Positions 21,585-32,300 of a DNA stretch of 64,000 nt are shown here, one piece after another (position 1 is the first letter of the stretch; every line of letters begins with the position of its first letter). The notes below the pieces were generated by a model. The model did not search any database. It was not told the DNA's origin and worked only from the letters and a program-made list of their open reading frames with translations. The translations under genes and the position numbers were made by a program. Source of the DNA: Zygaena filipendulae (lineage: Eukaryota; Arthropoda; Insecta; Lepidoptera; Zygaenidae); assembly GCA_907165275.2 (NCBI GenBank), contig OU015650.1:11562001-11626000 (forward strand). The letters run 5' to 3'.

Positions 21585-24500
21585 ATGTGGTCTCATTTAG
21601 AACGTGGAAGTTCTCCAGTGGACTGGTGTGAGTCAAACTATTCAATTTCGCCTGTAATCGCCGAATTTGTTAATACTGTAAGTCGTCATTTAATAAATTA
21701 TTGTTGTAAGTGCACTGTGTAATATGTATACTTGTAAGAAAACTTTAATAAAAAAAAAATCATTGTCTTTGTTCCTATAAAAACGCGTCATTTATTAAAT
21801 ATGTAATTTATTAAACATAGGTAGGTATTAATGTTTTTTATTTGATAAGAATTAGAGTAAGTAAAATGATTTTGAGAGTTTTTGCTTTTTACAGGTGAGC
21901 AACATATTGTTCTTTTTATTTCCGCCAGTGCTGATTCATTTATTTCAAGAATATGCGGAGTTAGTAAACCCTGCCATAAATATTCTATGGGTATTATTGA
22001 TGGTGGTCGGCATTAGTTCGGCTTATTTCCATGCAACTCTGAGTCTTGTTGGTAAGTTTGATGTTTTCTCCATCCTGTTAGCCTACCACCATCTCTGTTT
22101 GTTAAAACTTCGACATTTTATCTAATTTGAATTTATATGTATACAGTGTGTAAGATCAAAATTTCAGTGGATGATAAAAATAACAAGATAGTGGCAGGGC
22201 CTCTTTAAAAGGGTAAAGATATGGATATACAAATCGAATGGTCACTGACTAAATACAAATTCTCAAAAACTAAGTGACCTATGAAGCTGAAATTTGGTAG
22301 GTAAGAAAAGATTTTACAAGGTGTGACTGAACTGTGAGAACATTCACATTAACATAGGTAAATCTACAGGGAATAGCTAGTCATCACAAAAATATACAAT
22401 TAAGTAGGTAAACAAATTCTCTCAAATTCGTAATAACTATAGTTATGATAATGCACTTGCAATGATCACTTTTGTAAAAACATATTATTCAAAAAATACT
22501 TGACAGCTATGAATCCTAACGGCGATACATTGAGTTGAAATTTCACTTTACGTCACAACCTTGTGCAGTTTGTATGGGGCTTATACTGAATAATGACGTC
22601 ATGAGTCCCCCACCCTAAACTTTAATGCACTTTATCTATGTTTATTTCATTAATTTGAAAAAGCAAATTTCAAATTAATGTTTCATTTTCTAATTAATTA
22701 ATTAATCCTTTCACTGTCATCTCTGTAATATCACAATCTGCAAAAGACATCCTCCTGGGGCTAGAAACAATAATATTCTGTTACTAACAAACTGCTGCAC
22801 TTTATTTATTAAAGTACACAACACAGATTACATGACGTCCTTAAAGTAACACACATAACACAGTCCTTACAGTTTTATAAATATAAAACTCTATTAGATG
22901 TAATGATTGATTTTAAGCATTCCCAACACTAGGAGAAATCATGCCTAAAGTGTGTGGCGCTGGATGTAAGTTAAGCCTTCCAAAACATGGCGGTGGAAGG
23001 TTTAAATATAGTTGAGTGACTCAATCGTAATATTTTTATCTTACCGTTTTTAAAAGTTTATATATCACAAATTAACTGAATATTTGAGGTGACAAAATAT
23101 CAATAAGTAATTATAATAAAATTAACAAATTAAACCAAAGATGTGCACCACACTAAATAATCATATTTTCCTCAGGACAATTACTTGATGAGGTGGCAAT
23201 ACTATGGTTGTTCATGGCAGCTTTTACAATGTTTTTGCCCAGAAGATATTTTCCAAAATGTTTGGGTGGTAATAGGTAAGTTATAAGCATTCAGTATTCA
23301 CACACAATGTTCACTAAACGAGCAGAGGTGGCGCGTTATGAAGCTTTATAAAAATATTGGTTGTAAAAGCCTCAGAAACTAAATTTAATTTTAAACTTTA
23401 AATTACTCTGCACACACCGTTTTCTAAGCAAGCAACCGATAAAATTTTTTTTAATACAGTTGCTCAAAAAGTGGCGTATTGCAGGGACGTTAAGCGTTCG
23501 GGATGTGGGCTATTACATACTCGAGCTTTTTGTTTACCTTTCCCGAACTCGTGCGTTCTCTTTGCCAACTGTCAAAAATGGCAACACGACTTTGACACAC
23601 TTTTTGCATTGCGAAACGTAGGTTTCGCATTACTAATACGACTAGCGCCATCTCTTGATCACAGTTGGAACTTAGTTGAGTTTGTTCTGTTTTTGATATT
23701 TTATTAAATTGCTTAATTTTTTCGTAACTGTATTAAAAATAGTTGTTCAGTACACGTGCGGAACCGTCATTGCAACTAGTTCCGACTGTCAACCCTCACC
23801 TTCGGCTGCGCCTCGGCTCGGGTAGACATTTGTCGGAACTCTTTGCAATGACAGGCTTTCCGCACTTATAATGAAATATACTATGCACCATCACTTTCTA
23901 AGCGGATCTCAACGGAGGCTTAAGATAGTAGAATTTCGATGCCAGGATCTGTTTCTGGAAATGAATAGTAATAACTAAAATTGCTCCGATTGCGGTATAT
24001 TTAATCTTTCAATAGGTAATAAATTTTGTATTGTACTTTGTTTTGAGGCAAATTTCACAAAGATTTGGGCATGGGCACATTGGGTTGATGGCATTTGCTA
24101 GACGCTAGTTGCTGCTCTCTCTGTGTGTGTTGTGTGTGTGTGTGTTCGTGTGCGTTCGCGAGCGCGTGCGTATGCGTGTATACGCCACCGTATAATTGTA
24201 AAAAAAAAAATTAAAACCGACTTTCAAAAACACAAAACTAAAAATAACATAATGCCGATTTAATCCAGATTTAGACAAAAACCACTTTTCGATTTGAATT
24301 CGGTGCCAAGCCCGCTTACGTCTGCCCACTTGGGTTGTTCAGCTCACGACGAGCTCGTGGCGAGAGTGGACTTAGCCCATCTACACATCTACTCCATATT
24401 TGGTTTGTCACCGACTTCAAATCGAAAAATGGTAGCACAAACCAATAATAGTATTACGTGTATTTTTGTCTGAATCTGGATTAAATCGGTATTATGTTAT

Positions 24501-27277
24501 TTTTAGCTTTTTAGTTTTGTTTTTGGAAGTCGGTTTTAATTTTTTTGTTAAAAATTTGTTTATTTCTTGCTTTTAAGTGAGACGATTTGTAATTTATCTA
24601 AGTTACAGTAGCCTAATGTCAACTGTTCATTACCTTTTAAAATATTGCTTTTCCCGATGCAGGGACGTTAATTGTTGAGGAATTCTCCTGGTACATCACC
24701 ATCAGTTTCACTTCGGCATATACATTGTGACGAGCATAAATTGTTTAGGAACCATATCAATGTTAACGTATCGGAACTCGTGAAATACCTATTGTTGAGT
24801 AGTTCCGATGACCACCTGTGGTCATCATCATCAGTTCCACTTCTTGAAATTTTGCTTTTCGGAAGCAAATAAACGATTTACTATAAAAATACCCAAATCG
24901 CTATAGGTGTGCCTATAATTTTTGAAGAGCTCCCTCGATTTCTCCAAGATCCCATCATCAGGGCCCTTATTCACTATGACCAACAACGTTCTTTGCCCAT
25001 AATGCGCGTCTCAAAAACGCATTTCCAAACGTCCTAGATGCCAAGACATTAGAAATTATTATTCTTTATGCCATTTTTGCAGTAAAACTTCTTTAATTAC
25101 GAGGGAAAGACAGTTTTGCGGCGTTTTATCTTAGCGCGGCGTGTTATGGTCATAGTGAATAAGGGCCCAGATCCCGACTTGGTGGCAACGGGACTTAATT
25201 GGGACTAAACCCTGTGAGACAAAAAAGAATTTTCGAAATCGGTTGAACCGATGGTACCGATTTCTCATATGCGAGAATCATCCACAACCAAGTCAACAAA
25301 CAAACACGTAGTACTTTAGGTTAACCCTCAGAAGAATAACTAAAGCAGGTTAACCTAAATGCAAACCGGTCACTTCTAAATTTTTTTTTTTGTTAACATT
25401 AGGTACTACTTCTGTTGATAGAACAAAGGCATAGGTAGTTATTTTGCTAATTTATAATTGGTAAACAATGAGGTAATCAATGTAAGTTGGCCAATGTTTT
25501 TCAATGTTCATTAGATTCCAGTTAGAACAATTTCGCTACTGTATGGTAAGTTAAGCAAATTGTTGTTTCCAAAAATTGTAAAGTACCTAAACCCGGGTAA
25601 GCTTCTTTGTGGCTTTATCTGAAACTAGCTGTCTCCCGCGGTTTCACCCGCGGTAATTTCAGAGTTCCTGTGGGAATTTCTGGATTAAAAGTACCTACTC
25701 TATGTCACTCAGGACTACCGTAACTGTTAAGGTTGGATAGCAATGCCATGGAGTGTAGACATTAGTGAAGAAACATAATATGTAGGTTGCCAGCTAACCG
25801 CTGTCAAAGTATAAAATAAACTGTTGTGAAATTCTGCTCTAAATGTAGCTGCCTTCTATATCTATATTTAACAATTGAACTATAACATTTTAAAGTGAGT
25901 GATAGTGTTTACCAGTGTGTGTTCAAAGACTTCTCTTAATATTTTGTAAAATAACTTCCTATAATGGAAAGAATTGTTCAGTAGGTCCAGAGATTACCCT
26001 CTACAAGGTCACAAACTCACATAATATGAGTATTAGGCGAGCAAAGTAAAATTTTGTTTAAAAATAATATTTCGCGCTTCCGTATTCCGTAGGAACTTTC
26101 GGGTGCAAAGTATGGGTAAAAAATAAAAATGCAACGACCTGTCAAGATTTCAAGTCAATCTGTTGACTTTTAGAAGTTGTATTTTGTACTATTGTAGACG
26201 GGCTGCTTCCGCAACCATACGGATGCTGTATTTTAATTTAGATTCTCTATACTGACTGGTGCTGGTGCAGTTTTACCCGCGTGATTCTGGGATTTCTTTG
26301 TGTTTGATGATTGAAAGTACCTACTTATACATAAGTAATGCAAACCCGTCCATTAGTTTCGTAAATTTTTTATCAAAGATTTTTGTTTTAGGAGGCTGTT
26401 GACACTGTACACAGGTTTTGTTTCATTGGTGGCAACCACATTCTCAGTGATGCATCCGTTTGCCAATGCTTTTGTGTTGATGACGTTGGCATTGCCTGCA
26501 GTTGGGATGTTATACATCGAGTTAAACAGGTATGGGAGACAATATTAGCAAATTTTTTTTTCAAAAGTTTGATGTCTTTAAAAAAATAATTTTATAAAAA
26601 TGCAATTACGGCAGGTATGTAGGCAACGTGGTTTAGTAACGCCATTTCGTTACTTTATTTTGTTACCTGCATAACATGCTGACATCCAAAATCAACAATG
26701 CAAATTACCTGAAAGATTTACGAGAACGCGTTCACTATAAAAAAAAATAATATAACATTTTTTATGTGAATAATCTCGTAATTCCAAAAAAGACTAAAAA
26801 CTTATTTAAAAACGAAACTTTCATCCAAATCGGAACAGTTTCCGAAATACACAAAATAAAATTATGCCTATTATACAGAAAGGAATTGCTCGTTCAAATT
26901 TTTAGATTTGAATTATATTTTAATTGATTGCTCATCAGTCGGTTATATGTTCCAGAGTGAAATGTATCCGTGTACAACGACTCGGCCTGCGTTCTGTGAG
27001 CGTGTGTTTTCTGGCCATGTTCTGCTGGGCCATCGACCGGCTGTTCTGCGACACTTGGCTATCCCTGAACTTCCCCTACTTGCATGGCGTATGGCACATA
27101 CTCATCTTCATCGCTAGCTACACAGCGCTGGTGTTGTTCGCATACTTCAACGTATCAGAAGAGAGACCCGAACAAAAGCCCCAGCTGAGATACTGGCCAA
27201 GGAACGATTTCGAATTCGGTATACCATACATTAAAATTAGACACCCCGGTAAAAAAAACGAGGACTTGGCTATATAA
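21585..27277 (+). CDS. Alkaline ceramidase
   Basis: Hydrolyses ceramide to sphingosine and fatty acid in the ER/Golgi membrane. Five exons: 21585-21677, 21895-22051, 23176-23275, 26392-26529, 26956-27277 (stop TAA), with phases consistent throughout, giving 269 aa, the normal length for the family. Seen in the protein: an N-terminal [12 protein letters not shown] with D13, W14, E16, N18 and E27 at the calcium-site positions known from human ACER3; S73, H77 ([10 protein letters not shown]), D88 (QLLDE), H206 and H210 (LHGVWH) at the zinc/catalytic positions; and several hydrophobic membrane segments. The C-terminus is charged and ends NEDLAI. Introns 2 and 3 hold repeats, including family A and C copies. 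The start is the first ATG in frame with the conserved motif. The Drosophila homologue is brain washing (bwa). Confidence 0.95.
22500..22685. mobile_element. MITE family C, copy 2 (inverted), in ceramidase intron 2
   Basis: Contains the inverse of the 2715-3046 core: CATTGAGTTGAAATTTC, then a TGACGTCAT segment and CCTAAACTTTAATGCACTTT. The outer ends have decayed. Confidence 0.55.
23756..23865. repeat. Imperfect inverted repeat in ceramidase intron 3
   Basis: GTGCGGAACCGTCATTGCAA on the left pairs with TTGCAATGACAGGCTTTCCGCAC-like sequence on the right (with small gaps), and TTCCGAC/GTCGGAA lie inside. About 110 bp; probably a small foldback element. Confidence 0.5.
24205..25330. mobile_element. 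Foldback repeat family A, copy 5, with nested insertion
   Basis: Same organisation as 13560-14816, in ceramidase intron 3. The body is interrupted between CATCATCAG and ATCCCGACTT by a separate 206-bp element at 24962-25167. It is preceded by a TG-rich microsatellite at about 24120-24150. Confidence 0.7.
24962..25167. mobile_element. Harbinger-like MITE nested in family A
   Basis: Inverted ends GGCCCTTATTCACTATGACC and GGTCATAGTGAATAAGGGCC match perfectly over 20 bp. CAG flanks both sides (24959-24961 and 25168-25170). The uninterrupted target CATCATCAGATCCC is visible in other family A copies, which confirms a 3-bp target duplication. Three-base duplication with GGGCC-type ends fits PIF/Harbinger. 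Confidence 0.8.
25625..25740 (-). mobile_element. Helitron-like fragment, inverted, in ceramidase intron 3
   Basis: Begins CTAGCTGTCTCCCGCGG and then the stem TTTCACCCGCGG, the inverse of the family B 3-prime end. The 5-prime part has decayed. Confidence 0.5.
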
Positions 27278-27659
27278 AAATATAAGTTGACTTGCGTGCT
27301 TGGGAGATAAAATGGCATGTTCTATGACGTTGATGTAAAATGTACAATTTGTAGAGTAGCTGTATATTATGTATTATGTGTGATAATATTTTAACTATCT
27401 AGTGCCAATCTGTGATTTAGGTATAAAGCTACATTGTATAGTTGTGAAGAGTAGAGAGTAATATTTTTATCTTAAAATTAGACATAAAAACCCCTTAAAT
27501 TGCGTAGCTCAAAATTATTCAGATGACCAAGCCAGTCTCCCAAAAGGGTAGACCGAGACTATGGATCTCCTATAAAATTGTAAAATATAATATTATAATT
27601 TATTAATGGTTGTAGTTTTTACTTTCATATATGCAAAGATGATAACAGCCCATTATAAC

Positions 27660-27665
27660 AATAAA
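27660..27665 (+). terminator. Polyadenylation signal of alkaline ceramidase
   Basis: AATAAA lies 383 bp after the ceramidase stop codon, followed by a T-rich stretch. It is the only canonical hexamer in the near 3-prime flank that I noticed. Confidence 0.5.
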
Positions 27666-27689
27666 CGTATTGTGCTAAATTTGTCTTTA

Positions 27690-28106
27690 TTCTGTGTGCC
27701 TATTCTTTTGATATTTTTATCTTAATGATTATTGAACATAATGTAGCTAGGTACCTACTTATAATCTAGATAGGACCATAATTAGGTCAGCCAATAAGAT
27801 GATAATATGTAACTGCTTATTTATGACCCTGCACTCTTTAGGCTCTGTGCAAAATGTGTCGCAAGCCACCTCTTTAGGTACCGCACCGCGCAAATGAAGG
27901 TGGTCTGTGGCCATCACGATTTGTAAGAATGAAATTCTCACTCTAATCAATCATCAATCGTGGATAACTGAAGGAGGAGCCCCCATTGGGGCATCGGGAA
28001 GAGTAGGTACGTGGCGAGTAACCTGACCATGTCACGGACTTTCTACTGTGGCGACCCCTACGCCACAAGTCAAGAACTACAACGAAGCAACGAGTAATGG
28101 CCACAT
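27690..28106. other. Intergenic between ceramidase and repeats
   Basis: No supported gene. The part at 27960-28095 (GGAGCCCCCATTGGGGCATC and onward) is less AT-rich than its surroundings and may belong to an unrecognised repeat. Confidence 0.5.
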
Positions 28107-28449
28107 ACGTGTTAATGAATTAACTGAAAACTAGAAAGTAGTTTGCTCAGAATCGACAAGCGAATCAATCGCACTATGTTTTAATATAGGTTATATTTTT
28201 TCATTTTTACTAGCCCATGTCTAAATTATTTATAACATACTATTTGGCGCGTACGCCGCCCGCAGCAAAAAAAATCGAACCGGCGCGGGCGTAGATAGCG
28301 CTTGGAATTTCGTAGATAGGTCACCTCCAAACTAATGTTGAATAACTTTTAAAGTATAAATTTTTTCGACATAAAATATATTTTAATCATATCATTGTTT
28401 ATTTTTTTAAATGGGGTGTATCAGGTTTTCAGTTAATTCATTAATACGT
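28107..28449. mobile_element. MITE with 25-bp inverted ends, copy 1
   Basis: Starts ACGTGTTAATGAATTAACTG and ends with the inverse (CAGTTAATTCATTAATACGT), differing at one base. The core is GC-rich around GGCGCGTACGCCGCCCG. A close relative is at 57443-57787. It is non-coding. Confidence 0.75.
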
Positions 28450-28734
28450 TGTATATGGAAGTCTTGAATCGCGCTAACGAAGTTTTCACTCTGCGCTGCA
28501 TAAATATACGACTTCCGACGATCTACAGTCGAAGCCGCGGTTCCCCGGGCATACCACCTCGCCCGGCGGGAAGCTTCCTGGTGGAGGTCGAGCCATATCA
28601 TACATCTTGCTACCGCTACACTACGTCGCTACAAGTAAAACTTGTCATGTATGTACCTATGCGGTGAGTCCATATTCAATGCAAAAATCATGTACACTAC
28701 TTGTCATTAGCCACCAGTAGCTGGTATGTTATGT

Positions 28735-29010
28735 TTTATTTTTTTTAATAAACCACTTCACAATGACACAGATCTACTTGATCCCACACTAAGCTATGAG
28801 CTTGTGTTGTGGAAACCAAGCAAATGTGGTATATACAAAGTCTTCATATTATTACATATATATTATACTATGGATATATATACATATATGATAAACACAA
28901 CCCTGAACCCGGAACCCTGTGTTTATCACACAAAAGTCCACCCCCACCGGGAATCGAACCCGGAACCTCTTGATTAGCGGGTAGGCATGGTGACCTACTG
29001 CGCCAATTTT
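28735..29010 (-). mobile_element. tRNA-derived SINE, copy 1
   Basis: On the - strand an A box TGGCGCAGTAGG (28994-29005) and B box GGTTCGATTCC (28950-28960) are spaced as in tRNA genes, followed by a non-tRNA body and an A/T-rich tail. No intact cloverleaf with acceptor stem is seen, and a second copy shares the body, so this is a SINE and not a tRNA gene. It lies downstream of both converging genes. Confidence 0.75.
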
Positions 29011-29304
29011 GCACGGAGTTTTAGTACAAAGATATACCTACCTACTTAAGGCAGGAAGCGTGTATTTAGTGGTTTTTTTTGTAGTGGAGCATGGCGTTGG
29101 GGTGTTAATAATTAAAAATGTGTTTTGGAATGCTCAAATACGTATAATATGATATACAATATTTTAGTATAATAAAAATATCCACAATACTATCCTTAGA
29201 GTGAACAACAATAGTTGTATAATCTTTCTGTAAATATTACACAAGCAATGATAGTTAATCCGAATTATTGTAATGTGTATATGCTGCCATGCTGGCCAAC
29301 TTTT

Positions 29305-32300
29305 TCATACTTTGGCCTGGGATGAGACTTCGCCGTGGTATACCACGTGATTCTTTTCTGTCTCCAATATTTTCACTTCATGTAGTAATTCAGGTTTATC
29401 CATGATTCTTTGTAACTGGTCCCATATGAATACTGCGAGATTTTCTGTAGTACTGACCTAAAAAGAAAATGAGTATGAGAATCCATAGATATGTACATCT
29501 GACCTTGTGTCACCGTAAAATTGTAAAATCGTTAGTTCGTAAACAGTAATATTATAATGGGGACAAAAAATCCTTTGTGGTGTGTGCTCGAACATTAAAA
29601 ATCACCGTTATACCAAACCTATAGCTTAGTGTCGCAAGAACTCGAAATTTAATACAAAATTCAAGGGGATAAAACCGCGGATAGGTATCTACATCTAGTA
29701 GGTACTATACTAGGCATGTGATAAATAAGGTTTTTGTGTGTTATGTTCCTCTATTCTTATCCGGGTGTATTTCACATCGGGCACAGCTACTACTACTACT
29801 AGTCTATATAATTATGTAATATAAAATTGAATCCCTATTTCCCTTGGTCACGGCATCACGCGTGAACGGCTGGATCAATTTTGCTTATTTTTTTTTTGTT
29901 GTTGTATTTTAAGATTAGAAGAGTAAAAGAAGTTTGGAGTTCCTGTAGGAATTCCGAAACAAACGCGGGTGAATCTCCGTAATGGTTGGACCGATTTTGA
30001 CGGGACTTACTGCTAATTAGCTGATGGTATCGGTACTTAAGGAGTAAATTAGGCTACTTTGGAGTTCCTGCGAATTCCGAAACTCACGCGGCTGGAAACC
30101 GCAGGGCACAGCTAGTAGGAAATAAAAAAGGGCCAATTTTACCTACTTGAAATTTGTGATGATTTAAAGTGATTTTCGTTTAGATTTCGTTTCACAACAC
30201 TTGGAACTTGGTGAGATGGCTGAATTAGAGTGTTGCCAAAGCTGATAAGTAAAAAGACAATACTACTAAGCTGGTCCTATAGGTAAGTAACCTAAGTGTG
30301 TATATTGCTCTATGTTGCAAAGTTACAAAATTACGTAGGTATCTCTGAAATATAGAGTACCTAGCCTTACCCAAATAATGTCATTAGCATTTAGTATAAC
30401 CAATCCAAAAAGCAACTCATATGTATAGGTGTTTCTGTCAAGGCAGGATCACAGAAAAGTATAATGTTTCACATAAATATCTTACTATGTTCTTAAAGTA
30501 CGGCACGTCCAAATCCAAATTCTTGTGGTCGAGAGGTACCATAATAGCAGTTTCCATAAACTTTTTAAGGTCATGGACATTCATTACCATTCCTGTTTGA
30601 GGGTTAACAGGACCTTTAACTGTCACCAAGACTGAAAGAGTTTTTTCGTTGTAAAAAATAATAATAATCCACACACACAGATCTACTTGATACCACACTA
30701 AGCTATAAGCTTGTGTCGTGGATACCAAGCAAACGTGGTACCTATATACTACACATATTGTTACATATAGTATATACACACCCAGACTGGAAAATGGAAC
30801 CCTGTGTTCATCACACAAAGTCCACTCCCACCGGGAATCGAACCCGGAACCTTTTGATTAGCGGGCAGGCATGGTGACCATTGCGCCAATAGGTTCCTTA
30901 CTTATAAATGCGAAAGTAAGTTTGTTTGTTTGTTACACTTTCACGGCTGAACGACTCAACTGACCACCACGAAATTTTGCGTAGGTACACGTTGTCACGG
31001 GTACAGAGAAGGATATACTTTTTATCCTGGAATTCCGACGGGAACTCCGAAATTAACGCGGAAGAAACTATATGAAATTTTGCATACTACCTACACGTTG
31101 TCAAGGACAGGTCTCAGGGGTAGGTAGGTTTAGAAAAATAAGGTACTAAGTACTTTTATCTCTGAATACCCGCGAGATCTTCGAAACTAACCCGGTTTTA
31201 TCGGGACGTCTAGCAACCCTTGTTGCGACTGCACGGAATTCAAGCAAAAGTAGACAGTCAATTTAAGAAACCAAAATAATAATTAATTAAACATAATTAG
31301 GTATGTAAGTAAATAAAACATTCAAATTCCTCAGAATAAAAATTAACAAAATTCTTAAGAAAAATTAGGTAGGTACTAACCAACATAGTTGTGTCCATGT
31401 CCATTCGGATTGTTACATTTGCCATACAATTTTTTGTTCTCTTCATCATTTAGAGACTTACTGGAATTTTTTCGGTATTGGTTAGTTTCATAGTTTGCTT
31501 ACTTTTTTTTACATAATAATTAATATCAACTTATGCATGAATTTTGAAATTATTTTAGAACTCTTTAATTACAGTGATATAATATTGGTATACCTATTTC
31601 AATCCAGAATTTAAAAAGCTATTTGGATGCCAAGTGGTAACCTACTTAAAATTAGTATACCTAAGTGAGTCTTTATGATAGATATTAGTAGAATAATGTA
31701 CCTAATTGCAAATGTTAGTTTTCAGTTGATAGGACGAGAATAATGGCACTGACCTTTCACTCTGAATGGAAACTATGTGATAATTTTTTTTAATTAAATT
31801 TAACTGATTAGTTACACTAGTTGATAAGTATGTAAGTGTAGTTAATTACTTACTATCATCTTTTGAATCTTATTGCAATAGTATTAACTTCTATTTTATT
31901 TTTGAATCTTATTGCAATAGTAGGTATTAACTTCTATTTTATTTAACACTCTACGCTACAGTCAAGTAAATGATGAATTTAAACAAAAAAGATTGATTGA
32001 AACATATTTTATTCATTAATTTAATCATTTGTCAAATCTTCGTACATACCTACTTTCAATCTTACAGCTTACTCTATACCTACTAATATTATAAAGAGCA
32101 AAAATGAGTTTGTGACGTTGTAAAGGCAATCTCTGGATCTACTGAACCGATTTTGAAAATTCTTTCACTTATAGATAGGAAGCTAAAGTGATCCTGAGTG
32201 ATACAGGGTAAGTAATTTTCATACTGGAATTCCGCGGGAATTCAGAAATAACTGCGGGTGAAACCGCGGGGGTCAGCTAGTATGTTATAAGTAGGTATGT

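Noticed and set aside
26908..27117. 69-residue + strand frame over the last ceramidase exon
   Set aside because: It is an out-of-frame shadow of alkaline ceramidase exon 5.
28950..29005. tRNA gene candidate on the - strand
   Set aside because: A and B boxes are present, but no full acceptor stem is seen and the same body recurs at 30643-30894, so it is a SINE head.
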